Source: a virus. From it: a stretch of 33,167 nt of DNA. Both the position numbers and the translations under genes were made by a program. Location: IMG/VR virus record IMGVR_UViG_3300032240_002076, positions 1 to 33,167 of that record, one strand, 5' to 3'. The notes beneath the pieces are model-generated. The model saw nothing but the letters and a program-made list of their open reading frames with translations. It had not been told where the DNA came from and did not search any database. Below are positions 1 to 6,815 of the stretch, piece by piece (position 1 is the first letter of the stretch; the number at the start of each line of letters is the position of its first letter).

Positions 1-2
1 AG

Positions 3-602
3 AGTTTAGTCGACACTATTCGATGGTTAGAGTCAAATGGTAAAACTTATAAGTTTCTTACAAAGCAAAGTTCTTTTATTCCAAGTGGTAGAGAACTAAC
101 TGCACTTGACCAGTATGACAACGACTGGGCCACTAGAGAAGTTGGTGCTGGTAAGTACACCTATGGAAAGATATTTTGGATCGATTCAGATATTTCATGG
201 AGTATTGAAACGTTTCAAAAAATCCTAGAATCAGATTTAGATATTGTGGGTGGGCTATATCAAAGTAGTCCAACCGGTCAAGTAGCTTGTGCTAACTTTG
301 ATGAAAAAGGACGACCAACACTTGTCCGAGAAACTGACTTTTTTATGGTAGATGAACCAGTGGAAGTATTTGGCATTGGCTTCGGGTTTATTGCCATGAA
401 GTCTGGTGTCTTCGAGAACTGCGAAAGACCTTGGTTTAGAATCAGGGGAGTTCAGTGGGATGGAGTAGATTTTGAGTGCAATATTGGTGAAGACTATTCT
501 TGGTGTATGAATGCCAGAAATAGCGGGTTCCGTGTTATGCTTGACCCGACTGTAAGAGTCAAACATCATAAAGAAATAATCTACGAACTAAGACCAGCAT
601 GA
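3..602 (+). CDS. Glycosyltransferase-like protein, C-terminal part (5' end outside window)
   Basis: The reading frame is open from the first complete codon of the window, so the gene starts upstream. The visible 199 residues contain IFWIDSDISW near residue 60, a hydrophobic strand ending in a DSD (DxD) motif like the metal- and nucleotide-sugar-binding motif of GT-A glycosyltransferases. Downstream come VGGLYQSS, GIGFGFIAMK and EDYSWCMNARNSGF, an order seen in family-2-like enzymes where an acidic ED pair lies near the acceptor site. Phage enzymes of this type usually modify virion proteins or DNA; the substrate cannot be read here. The stop overlaps the next start as ATGA. An internal ATG at 246 exists, but the DxD motif lies upstream of it, so it is not the start. 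Confidence 0.72.
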   Translation, partial: SLVDTIRWLESNGKTYKFLTKQSSFIPSGRELTALDQYDNDWATREVGAGKYTYGKIFWIDSDISWSIETFQKILESDLDIVGGLYQSSPTGQVACANFDEKGRPTLVRETDFFMVDEPVEVFGIGFGFIAMKSGVFENCERPWFRIRGVQWDGVDFECNIGEDYSWCMNARNSGFRVMLDPTVRVKHHKEIIYELRPA

Positions 603-796
603 GTGAAGACAAATTAAGAATTTGCGGGTATTGCATAACTGGAACCCATAAACTATGCAGACCCGAAATAAAGTGGTACGACAAGGTGTGGTACTGCTAC
701 TGTGAACCTTGCAGAGCGCAAGAGAAAGAAGAAAAGACAGATGAAGTGGTTCAAGAACCTATTCAAGAGCAAGAAGAAGCGCGAACAGGAGATTAG
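599..796 (+). CDS. Small zinc-binding-type protein
   Basis: This 65-residue protein starts at an ATG overlapping the previous stop (ATGA), which indicates translational coupling. It has a CGYC pair near residue 9, a further Cys near residue 20 and a YCYCEPC cluster near residues 32-38, consistent with a small zinc ribbon. The C-terminal third is Glu-rich and probably disordered. The next gene begins inside this one in another frame. I do not recognise a family. Confidence 0.6.
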   Translation: MSEDKLRICGYCITGTHKLCRPEIKWYDKVWYCYCEPCRAQEKEEKTDEVVQEPIQEQEEARTGD

Positions 797-1001
797 AGAT
801 TTCCTAGAGCAAATCGAACAAATCAAGAAACTTGCTGAAACCAGACACAAGGAACTTAAGAAGGCTAACCCAACTGTAACTAAGAAAAACCTAACAGTTA
901 AGGTGACTACTAAGGATTCCAAGAAGCCAACCGCTAAGAAGACAACTTCAAAGCCAACCGCTAAGCCAACTGTTAAGAAGCCAACCACAAAGAAGAAGTA
1001 A
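741..1001 (+). CDS. Lys-rich basic protein with histone-H1-like tail
   Basis: The 86-residue product has an amphipathic Lys/Glu-rich N-terminal half (MKWFKNLFKSKKK onward) and a C-terminal tail made of repeated K-K-P-T, A-K-P-T and similar steps ending in KKK. This resembles the disordered DNA-binding tails of histone H1 and actinobacterial HU. Binding of nucleic acid is inferred from charge only. I chose ATG 741 because an AGAAAGAAG stretch precedes it; an in-frame GTG at 702 would add 13 very basic residues and overlap the upstream gene more. The stop overlaps the next start as TAATG. Confidence 0.6.
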   Translation: MKWFKNLFKSKKKREQEIRDFLEQIEQIKKLAETRHKELKKANPTVTKKNLTVKVTTKDSKKPTAKKTTSKPTAKPTVKKPTTKKK

Positions 1002-1441
1002 TGAGACTAGTCACCCCTAAAGAAGCAGCTCAAGCTTTCTATGTAACCCAGTCTATGATTCCATACTGGATTAGAAAAGGCAGGATAAAGAAACACTATG
1101 TTCTGGCTAACAAGAGAAACTATTTAGTGGACTTAGACGAAATCGAAATTGCCTCAAAAGGTATGGCTGGCATAAAATCTAAAGCACCAGAGAATCTGAT
1201 TACCAGAGAAGAAGCAGCAAAGCTAATCTGGACTTCAAAAGAATCTATTGCTTACTATGTCCGCATGGGATATATCAAAAGACATTATGTGCTTGGAAAC
1301 AAGTATCATTACCTAGTCGACCGAGATGAAGTGCTTGCTCAAGTCGATTTGATACAAAAAAGAAGTGATGCAAGAAAGCCAATGCTTAGTAGAAAAGCAA
1401 AAACTCAAAAGCGTATTGGCGGGAAATTCGTCAAACTTTAA
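1001..1441 (+). CDS. Protein with two tandem excisionase/MerR-type helix-turn-helix domains
   Basis: The 146-residue product contains the same ~43-residue module twice, about residues 7-49 and 70-111. Each copy reads EAA, then a turn region, a Y-rich helix (IPYWIRKGRIKKHYVL or IAYYVRMGYIKRHYVL), an N-K turn and YLVD.DE. This is the winged-helix pattern of excisionase-like HTH_17 proteins, where the first helices contact DNA and the YLVD strand forms the wing. The tail is basic. A tandem duplication suggests binding to direct repeats. It is the last gene of a chain of overlapping genes and is followed by a strong terminator. Confidence 0.72.
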   Translation: MRLVTPKEAAQAFYVTQSMIPYWIRKGRIKKHYVLANKRNYLVDLDEIEIASKGMAGIKSKAPENLITREEAAKLIWTSKESIAYYVRMGYIKRHYVLGNKYHYLVDRDEVLAQVDLIQKRSDARKPMLSRKAKTQKRIGGKFVKL

Positions 1442-1458
1442 AAGCACTTTTTTAGAAG

Positions 1459-1502
1459 ACCCTGTAAAAATCAAAACCCTTGATTTTACAGGGTTTTTCT
1501 TT
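1459..1502 (+). terminator. Intrinsic terminator after the first operon
   Basis: ACCCTGTAAAAATCAA pairs with TTGATTTTACAGGGT across a short loop and is followed by a run of T with one C. It closes the operon that ends at 1441. Confidence 0.9.
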
Positions 1503-1571
1503 TGTTTGTAAATAGGAAAATGCTGCTGTGTCTCTCAATTCCCAAAAAAACTTTTTCAAACTCATGGCAAA

Positions 1572-2711
1572 ATGGAACCATCGAACTTCTATAAAAAGTC
1601 GTTCGATGGGCGAGACATCTCAAACTGCTATAAAAAAGCAAGCATCTGGGTCGGGTCGGTAAACAGTCTCTCCCCAGTTTTACCGGCCCGATCCTCCTTA
1701 ACATTGAACGGACGTCGATTAAAAGTGACTAGCTCAGATCCCTCTTCACCTTCCTCAACTTCTAACGAAGGCCCGTTACAACTAACGGATGACATTTTTA
1801 GCAGGCCCGAAGAAGAGCAGCCTATTATAGAAATTAACGCACCGCTGAACATCAGGCCTGACCTTAGCGAAATAGGTATCGAGGAAACCGACCGAGGCGT
1901 GTGCGAAGATACATTTGAAAACCGTGCCATCCTACGTCGGGCCCGCCTAAACTGGATTCCTGTTTACGCAACTAACGGCGTGCCCACAGGACTTATACAA
2001 GCAATTAGCCCCGAGATGGCAACCGAGAAGAGAATCATGTCTCTCTCAGAGAAGAAGCCCCTCTTGGTTGAACCGACCAATCGAAACTCTGATTATATAA
2101 CTGGATACGATCTCATCGCAGAAGAAGCAGCGGACTATCTCGTTCCACCTTGGGTAATCGGAGCTACCAGGGCCTGGATCAAAGAACAAACGGAGCCCGT
2201 TAAAAGTTCGAAGCGGAAGCCCGCCACATTACCTCACAGATGTCAAGCTATCAAGGACGATGGAATCAGATGTCAACTTTGGACTTCCGGACGTCTACAA
2301 GATGACGGTCTTTGCCGCGTGCACTTGAGATCGATCAAGCATCGTCCTGGTGATGACATCGAACGAGCTCGTGCAAAGTTGACACAAGCTGCGCCATATG
2401 CCGTCGACGTTCTCGAAGATATGATGAGCAACGCAGAGTCTGAGCCAGTGAAGCTAAAAGCTGCAACAGAAATCTTGGACAGAGCCGGGATCCGTGGAGG
2501 TGTCGAACTTGACACGAACGTCAACATCGACGTACGCCCTGCAGCTTCCGTCATCGCTGAAAGATTGAACAGACTTGCCATCAACGCAAATGATGCAGCG
2601 GCCCGCTTAGCCGGAGCCGGCATCCGCGTTGAAGCTGAGAAGGAGATCATTGATGCTGAAGTTGTAACGGACGTTGATGAGAAGACGGAAGAGGATCCAG
2701 GTAAAGAATGA
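1572..2711 (+). CDS. Probable terminase small subunit-like protein (start uncertain)
   Basis: The 379-residue frame has a low-complexity Ser/Pro-rich N-terminus, a middle region I do not recognise, a Cys/His cluster (RCQAIKDDGIRC then LCRVHL, about residues 222-250), and a helical segment near residues 260-311 containing AAPYAVDVLEDMM and AATEILDRAGI. Actinophage small terminases often pair an N-terminal zinc-like CRA..K..G.RC motif with a helix ending in ILDRAG, so this is my best call. No Shine-Dalgarno precedes ATG 1572, so translation may begin at a later Met; the first ~60 residues look unlike a folded domain. The gene lies far from the large terminase at 30516. Its stop overlaps the next start (ATGA). 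Confidence 0.55.
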   Translation: MEPSNFYKKSFDGRDISNCYKKASIWVGSVNSLSPVLPARSSLTLNGRRLKVTSSDPSSPSSTSNEGPLQLTDDIFSRPEEEQPIIEINAPLNIRPDLSEIGIEETDRGVCEDTFENRAILRRARLNWIPVYATNGVPTGLIQAISPEMATEKRIMSLSEKKPLLVEPTNRNSDYITGYDLIAEEAADYLVPPWVIGATRAWIKEQTEPVKSSKRKPATLPHRCQAIKDDGIRCQLWTSGRLQDDGLCRVHLRSIKHRPGDDIERARAKLTQAAPYAVDVLEDMMSNAESEPVKLKAATEILDRAGIRGGVELDTNVNIDVRPAASVIAERLNRLAINANDAAARLAGAGIRVEAEKEIIDAEVVTDVDEKTEEDPGKE

Positions 2712-2872
2712 ACGAACTTTTAACGGAAGCGACACAGCTAGCTCAGCAGCTGCAGGACGACATTTCACAAGCCGCTAACCGCGTCGACCATATCCGGATG
2801 ACGGCCCGCGCAAATGAAGCCTGGAAGATCGTTGAGATCCTAGAGAAACTTTTAACGAATGAAGCTGTTTAA
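2708..2872 (+). CDS. Small helical protein, 54 residues
   Basis: This short frame starts at an ATG overlapping the previous stop (ATGA) and ends 14 bases inside the next gene. It reads MNELLTEATQLAQQLQ onward, an almost entirely helical, heptad-rich peptide with LLT near both ends. The two CTTTTAACG words inside it are the same word repeated in the non-coding block at 4408-4610. Position between terminase-like and lysin-like genes suggests a late function, but nothing identifies it. It has no membrane segment, so a holin role is unlikely. Confidence 0.6.
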   Translation: MNELLTEATQLAQQLQDDISQAANRVDHIRMTARANEAWKIVEILEKLLTNEAV

Positions 2873-3647
2873 AGTTAGAAGCGGCGATGCCGCCAGGAGT
2901 TTATTTATAGAAACCGCCGAAAGCTTCGTTGGGTTTACCGTACCGAACCTGAATGCCGTGCCGTTCACGCAAGCGATCGGAAAGCCAGGTACAACTTGGA
3001 ACGGAGTGTTCGTTGATTATTGTGCAGCGAAGGCCGGCCTGGGAAGACTCATCCCGTCAAATGTTTCAACGGCCAGCTCCTTAGGGACGTTCGTAAAAGC
3101 TCATCAAATCTTTGAACGGCCCGCCCCAGGGGACATTGCCTATTTTGAAGTTTCAACGGATGTCGGCCCGCGCGTAGGAATAGTAACGGATGTCTCTAAT
3201 TGGGAAAAGTACGGCATGTTCCAATGCGTGGAAGCACAAACCGATAGCGGCCTGCCCAGGGGGGATAAAATCGAGAACGGTATCTTTAAACGGACTCGCT
3301 ACAAGTACGAAGTGATCACCTTTGCTCGTCCTAACTTTGCACGAGCTATTAACGAGCTAGAAGCTGAAGCTCCGGATGCAGCTGAAAAAGATATAATGAA
3401 ACCGCTCGTTAAAAGTTTTACCTGGAGGCCTGGACTGAAGCACCCGGACGTCGCCCTGGTACAGTTGGCCCTGTCAACTTTGAACGACCTCAAAGGTGTG
3501 CCACGTGGAGAGTGGGATGGAAGATCTCAAGCTGCCTTCGCAAACTTTCAACGAAGAATCGGATACACCCCAGTGGAAGCGAATGGCATCCCAGATGGTA
3601 AAAGTTTGAACGAGCTTGCAACGAGGACTGGCCTCTTCAGACTCTGA
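2859..3647 (+). CDS. CHAP-like wall protein with C-terminal peptidoglycan-binding domain; catalytic residues apparently missing
   Basis: The 262-residue protein has an N-terminal region with the outline of a CHAP amidase (GTTWNGVFVDYCAAKAG at 44-60, RPAPGDIAYF at 87-96, RVGIVTDV at 105-112) and a C-terminal peptidoglycan-binding-type domain about 190-262 (VQLALSTLND, WDGRSQAAFANFQ, NGIPDG). In typical CHAP domains the first motif carries the nucleophile Cys (WC.aFV) and the later one the catalytic His (HVGIV). Here those positions read Asn48 and Arg105. Cys55 is present but displaced. It could be an inactive wall-binding protein or a divergent enzyme using other residues. No Shine-Dalgarno is obvious; translation is probably coupled to the overlapping upstream frame. 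Confidence 0.68.
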   Translation: MKLFKVRSGDAARSLFIETAESFVGFTVPNLNAVPFTQAIGKPGTTWNGVFVDYCAAKAGLGRLIPSNVSTASSLGTFVKAHQIFERPAPGDIAYFEVSTDVGPRVGIVTDVSNWEKYGMFQCVEAQTDSGLPRGDKIENGIFKRTRYKYEVITFARPNFARAINELEAEAPDAAEKDIMKPLVKSFTWRPGLKHPDVALVQLALSTLNDLKGVPRGEWDGRSQAAFANFQRRIGYTPVEANGIPDGKSLNELATRTGLFRL

Positions 3648-3689
3648 AAGCGCTTCCAAAAAGTTTTTTAAATTTTTTATAATAAACGC

Positions 3690-3717
3690 AACTTTTGTCA
3701 GCAATCTGTGCTAGCAT
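3690..3717 (+). promoter_or_regulatory. Possible extended -10 promoter
   Basis: TGC followed by TAGCAT (3712-3717) forms an extended -10 with a weak -35 about 16-17 bases upstream, placed 29 bases before the start at 3746. The gap 3648-3745 otherwise holds only an AT-rich tract and the Shine-Dalgarno GAAAGGAG. Confidence 0.4.
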
Positions 3718-3745
3718 CTTTTCGAGACTCTTGAAAGGAGCAAAT

Positions 3746-3973
3746 ATGGAAGAACGTTTGAAATGTATGTGCTGGGAGAACAGCGTCTACAGCGAAGCAC
3801 TCGAAACGTGCAACACCTGCTATGGGACTGGATTTATAACTCTTGAAGAGTTTGAGACTCGGGCTTTTAGAGATGGCGTGCGTTATGCACTCGATTACCT
3901 CAAAGACGTTTTTGGCGATGAAGTCGCCGAGACTAACATTTGGGAAGAATATAATAAAACGGAAGAGGCCTGA
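3746..3973 (+). CDS. Small protein with DnaJ-like Cys motif
   Basis: The 75-residue product has KCMCWEN near the start and CNTCYGTGF near residues 21-29. The latter is like one CxxCxGxG repeat of a DnaJ zinc finger, so one zinc site is plausible. The rest is an acidic helix. ATG 3746 is chosen because GAAAGGAG lies eight bases upstream; a longer frame from 3695 starts before the likely transcription start. The stop overlaps the next start (TGATG). Confidence 0.7.
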   Translation: MEERLKCMCWENSVYSEALETCNTCYGTGFITLEEFETRAFRDGVRYALDYLKDVFGDEVAETNIWEEYNKTEEA

Positions 3974-4317
3974 TGAGAGTCCACCACCAACCGTATACGG
4001 ATGAACTTCCATATAACTGGAACGTCGCAGTCTACTGGGACAAAGACCGCGAACAGTTTTGCCTGCAGTTGATAAAAAAGAAAGGCAAGCAGTATATACA
4101 CGGAGGACCGTGGCATCCAGATATGCACTACTTCCACGAGTTCACTGAATACGAAATGGGCGCGGTTGATTCCGTTATCTACCCAAACAAAGATATGCCG
4201 AAGATTTTTTCAGCGGGACGGTTCGCCACATTCATTGACGACTACAAACCGCTCAAACCTCTGGCACAAACAATCAGGCGTGTGTCTGGCGTATTAGAAG
4301 ATAAACCGCTGGTCTAA
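3973..4317 (+). CDS. Hypothetical protein, 114 residues
   Basis: The start overlaps the previous stop by one base, so the two genes form a coupled pair. The protein is rich in aromatic residues and His (HHQPYTDELPYNWNVAVYWDKD, GGPWHPDMHYFHEF in two separate stretches) and looks like a compact mixed alpha/beta domain. I do not recognise it. A strong terminator follows. Confidence 0.65.
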   Translation: MRVHHQPYTDELPYNWNVAVYWDKDREQFCLQLIKKKGKQYIHGGPWHPDMHYFHEFTEYEMGAVDSVIYPNKDMPKIFSAGRFATFIDDYKPLKPLAQTIRRVSGVLEDKPLV

Positions 4318-4336
4318 ACTCGGCCTGCCCTATAGA

Positions 4337-4369
4337 ATCCCTGTCCTAACGGACGGGGATTTTTTTTTT
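4337..4369 (+). terminator. Intrinsic terminator
   Basis: ATCCCTGTCC and GGACGGGGAT form a near-perfect stem around TAAC, followed by nine T. Confidence 0.92.
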
Positions 4370-4407
4370 GAAAACGGGAATAAAAATAATATTATTAGTT
4401 CCCAAAT

Positions 4408-4610
4408 AAAACTTTTAACGGAGGCTTCGTTGGAAGCTGGCGAGCTTCCCAGCAGCTGTATCCAGGCAAACTTTTAACGGAGTCTCGCCCAATGTGCCCG
4501 AAGGCGAGGCGCCATCCCCAAACTTTTAACGGAGGCTTGGTTTGAAGACGGGGCCTGCCGTAGATCCGGATCCGGAGGTATCTTTTAACGGAGGCTTGGT
4601 TGAAAGTTTT
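4408..4610 (+). repeat. Four direct repeats of a CTTTTAACGGAGG unit, each followed by an inverted repeat
   Basis: Copies begin near 4408, 4468, 4519 and 4580. Three share CTTTTAACGGAGGCTTNGTT; the second diverges after AACGGAG. Each is followed by its own small dyad: GGAAGCT/AGCTTCC, CTCGCC/GGCGAG, ACGG/CCGT and a TCCGGATCCGGA palindrome. The 397-base gap 4318-4714 has no credible gene; besides this it holds two AACCGCTG words near 4657 and 4700. The unit contains a GGAGG, but no start codon follows at useful spacing. Confidence 0.8.
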
Positions 4611-4714
4611 TGAAGCTCAAAAATCGATGCAGGCCTGGTAGGGGCTAAAAAGTATTAACCGCTGAGCCTCAGGCCTGTCAGAAAATCGCAAAATCACCTT
4701 AACCGCTGTGCTTT

Positions 4715-4969
4715 ATGATTATGGCTATGGAACATTTAGAAATGCACATTGTGCTAAGAGAAAAAGATTTACCAACAGCAGTAGAACTCGGCCTACTCGA
4801 AAGTGTTGACCAAGATACCTACTGCAAGGCTTGTGATGAGGTCGTTGGCGTCTATGAGGAGCACTTCTACCCATTTGCAGTGGTTCTAGACTCCGAAGAC
4901 GCTGATTGGATTATCTGCTACGAGTGCTACTGGCCGGTGGTCAATCCAACGACCTCGTTGAGTGATTAA
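4715..4969 (+). CDS. Small zinc-ribbon-type protein
   Basis: The frame gives up to 84 residues, with candidate starts at 4715, 4721 and 4727; none has a clear Shine-Dalgarno. CKAC (near 38) and CYEC (near 69) make a four-Cys zinc site, and AVVLDSEDADWIICYECYWPV is the conserved-looking core (written here in one run of 21 only by position: residues 55-75 hold the core). A TATGAT box overlaps the first ATG, so a leaderless transcript starting near 4725 is possible. Function is unknown. Confidence 0.6.
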   Translation: MIMAMEHLEMHIVLREKDLPTAVELGLLESVDQDTYCKACDEVVGVYEEHFYPFAVVLDSEDADWIICYECYWPVVNPTTSLSD

Positions 4970-5027
4970 TTTATAGGTATATAAAAACTTCTAACGAGAA
5001 ACTCGTTAAAACCTTTCCGGCTGCCGT

Positions 5028-5056
5028 TTGACAGCCAAGTTCCTTTCGTTTAATGT
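5028..5056 (+). promoter_or_regulatory. Sigma-70-type promoter, upstream of pair
   Basis: TTGACA (5028-5033), a 17-base spacer and TAATGT (5051-5056). It lies upstream of a second promoter for the gene at 5162. Confidence 0.7.
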
Positions 5057-5058
5057 CA

Positions 5059-5145
5059 ATAGACCAACAAAAAAATAAAAAACTTTCAGAGTTTCGGACT
5101 TGACAAACTTCTAACGAACCCTGAAAATAGTTATTGTCATAACTG
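5059..5145 (+). promoter_or_regulatory. Degenerate copy of the cassette promoter element
   Basis: ATAGACC begins at 5059 and TTGACA at 5100, 41 bases later; in the cassette array the same pair is 38-40 bases apart. A 17-base spacer leads to GAAAAT (5123-5128). The next bases form the hairpin AGTTAT-TGTC-ATAACT at the expected RNA 5' end. The Shine-Dalgarno GAAAGG follows. It appears to be a diverged relative of the array elements placed ahead of the ATPase operon. Confidence 0.65.
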
Positions 5146-5161
5146 AAAGGAAAAACCCCAA

Positions 5162-5647
5162 ATGACAAAATCAGCAACATTAGTAGGCAAGGCTCTTTAT
5201 ATGGAGTTTCGCAAGGCAGTAAATACTGCTCAAATCATCATCACTCCCGAGGGCTTTACTTCCGAGGGCGAGTTCGTTCCTAGTTCCTCTTGGCGTAGGC
5301 AGATTTCGGCTTGGTCGCCTAAGAAACCTTGGCGTGTCTATAACAATGGCGATTGGGCTACTCGTAAGACAAATGCTATGGAAACTAAGACACTAGAAAC
5401 TTCGGCAACACTAGAAGTAGCAAAAGAAGTCTCGGCTGAAATGCTTATGGACTTGGCTAAGGTTCTAGACCAACTTCACGATAACGAGTGGCAGTTGTTT
5501 CAGAAACCTATTGTGTTAGAGTTCTCACAAGAGGATTTAGACGATACCAAGAACCAACAAACTCCGTCTGCTCTTATTCGTAGAATACTTAGAGCAAGAA
5601 AAGAACTTGGATTTCCAGAGGAAATCCTTGACCAACTAGCAGAATAG
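5162..5647 (+). CDS. Hypothetical protein, first gene of the AAA/VWA region
   Basis: The 161-residue product has a Trp/Ser-rich N-terminal half (SSSWRRQISAWSPKKPWRVYN) reported here by its position 41-61, and a helical acidic C-terminal half. No family is recognised. It has its own promoter pair and lies 17 bases before the AAA ATPase gene, with which it is probably co-transcribed, so a role as an adaptor or substrate of that ATPase is possible but unproven. Confidence 0.7.
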   Translation: MTKSATLVGKALYMEFRKAVNTAQIIITPEGFTSEGEFVPSSSWRRQISAWSPKKPWRVYNNGDWATRKTNAMETKTLETSATLEVAKEVSAEMLMDLAKVLDQLHDNEWQLFQKPIVLEFSQEDLDDTKNQQTPSALIRRILRARKELGFPEEILDQLAE

Positions 5648-5664
5648 AAAAGGAAAAATCCACA

Positions 5665-6699
5665 ATGACAACGATTACTGAAATCACAACACCTAGTCAG
5701 GCAGTAGAACTAGCAGATAGGCTCTACTCTGGCTTAGGCGAACTACTTATGGCTACTGCTGGTCAGCACCTACACGCTGAACTATCAGAACACGCCTACC
5801 TAGATACTCACTCCACACCTGCGAGCAAACTTACCAATCGTGCCTCGGTTGGCGATAGTGGCTCTACACCTAGCATTGTTGAGAAAGAGGCTTTGGTCGG
5901 TGCTGGCTCTTACCTACGACCAAATGGCTCGGCTTACTTCACTCGTAAGTGGGGTTCTACTGACAATGATGATGTTGAGGTTATGAAAACCTGTCGTGCC
6001 AACAAGCAGTATGTCTTGCTTTATGGTGAGGCTGGCTGTGGCAAAACTGCTCTGGTTGAGGCTAGTTTCCCCGAGGAACTTTACACTCTGCTCGGCTCTG
6101 GTGATACTGAACTCTCTGACTTCATTGGTGGTTATGTTCAGACCCCTAGTGGCGACTTTGAGTGGATTGACGGAGTTCTGGTAAAGGCTATGTCCGAGGG
6201 TAAGGTCTTGTTGATTGACGAGATTGGTTTGATTGACCCTAAGGTTCTATCAGCCCTGTATGGCGTAATGGACGGGCGTGATGAACTAATCATTACTCAA
6301 AACCCCGAGAGAGAACCTGTGAAATCACAAGAGGGTTTCTATGTGGTCGGTGCTACCAACCCTAACGCTGTTGGTGTTCGTCTATCAGAGGCTCTGCTCT
6401 CTCGTTTCACTATCCAAGTGGAAATGACTACTGACTTTGGTATGGCTAAGACCAAAATGGGTATCACTCCACTAATCATTACTGCCTCACAAAACCTAGC
6501 AAAGAAACGAGCCTCTGGTGAAGTTTCTTGGTCGCCTCAAATGCGAGAACTGCTGGCGTTCCAAAAGGCAAACGATATCTTCGGCACTAAGTTCGCCATT
6601 GAGAACTTGATTGCTTGCTCACCTGAAAACGATAGACCTGTTGTGGTTGAGGTTCTAACTCGGGTGTTTGGCGAGGAGTGCCGACCTGCCAAAATCTAG
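5665..6699 (+). CDS. MoxR/CobS-like AAA+ ATPase
   Basis: The 344-residue protein carries Walker A GEAGCGKT (121-128), Walker B VLLIDE (181-186), a sensor-1 segment VVGATNPN (227-234) and an arginine finger in LLSRF (R247). The arrangement and the AAA_5-like core match MoxR and CobS relatives, which act as ATP-driven chaperones or metal-insertion motors together with a von Willebrand A partner. That partner is the next gene. The N-terminal ~100 residues are phage-specific and unrecognised. The start has GAAAAGGAAAAA upstream. A hairpin and a fresh promoter separate it from the next gene. Confidence 0.9.
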   Translation: MTTITEITTPSQAVELADRLYSGLGELLMATAGQHLHAELSEHAYLDTHSTPASKLTNRASVGDSGSTPSIVEKEALVGAGSYLRPNGSAYFTRKWGSTDNDDVEVMKTCRANKQYVLLYGEAGCGKTALVEASFPEELYTLLGSGDTELSDFIGGYVQTPSGDFEWIDGVLVKAMSEGKVLLIDEIGLIDPKVLSALYGVMDGRDELIITQNPEREPVKSQEGFYVVGATNPNAVGVRLSEALLSRFTIQVEMTTDFGMAKTKMGITPLIITASQNLAKKRASGEVSWSPQMRELLAFQKANDIFGTKFAIENLIACSPENDRPVVVEVLTRVFGEECRPAKI

Positions 6700-6723
6700 A
6701 TTTCCTTTCATCTAGGTTTGGCT

Positions 6724-6759
6724 CGGGGGAGTAGGTTATGTGGATTTCCTACTTCCCCG
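6724..6759 (+). terminator. Terminator-like hairpin after AAA ATPase
   Basis: CGGGGGAGTAGG pairs with CCTACTTCCCCG around a 12-base loop. There is no T-run; the next -35 starts three bases later, so it could also act as a boundary or attenuator. Confidence 0.65.
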
Positions 6760-6761
6760 AC

Positions 6762-6790
6762 TTGACACCAAAATCCAAATCCACGATAAT
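6762..6790 (+). promoter_or_regulatory. Sigma-70-type promoter for the VWA gene
   Basis: TTGACA, 17-base spacer, GATAAT. The Shine-Dalgarno AGAAAGG lies before ATG 6816. Confidence 0.8.
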
Positions 6791-6815
6791 TGTCTTACTA
6801 CAAGAAAGGTAGAAA

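Noticed and set aside
1564-1662. 32-residue basic frame overlapping the start of the small-terminase-like gene
   Set aside because: No ribosome site and short; kept only as a reason to doubt the start at 1572.
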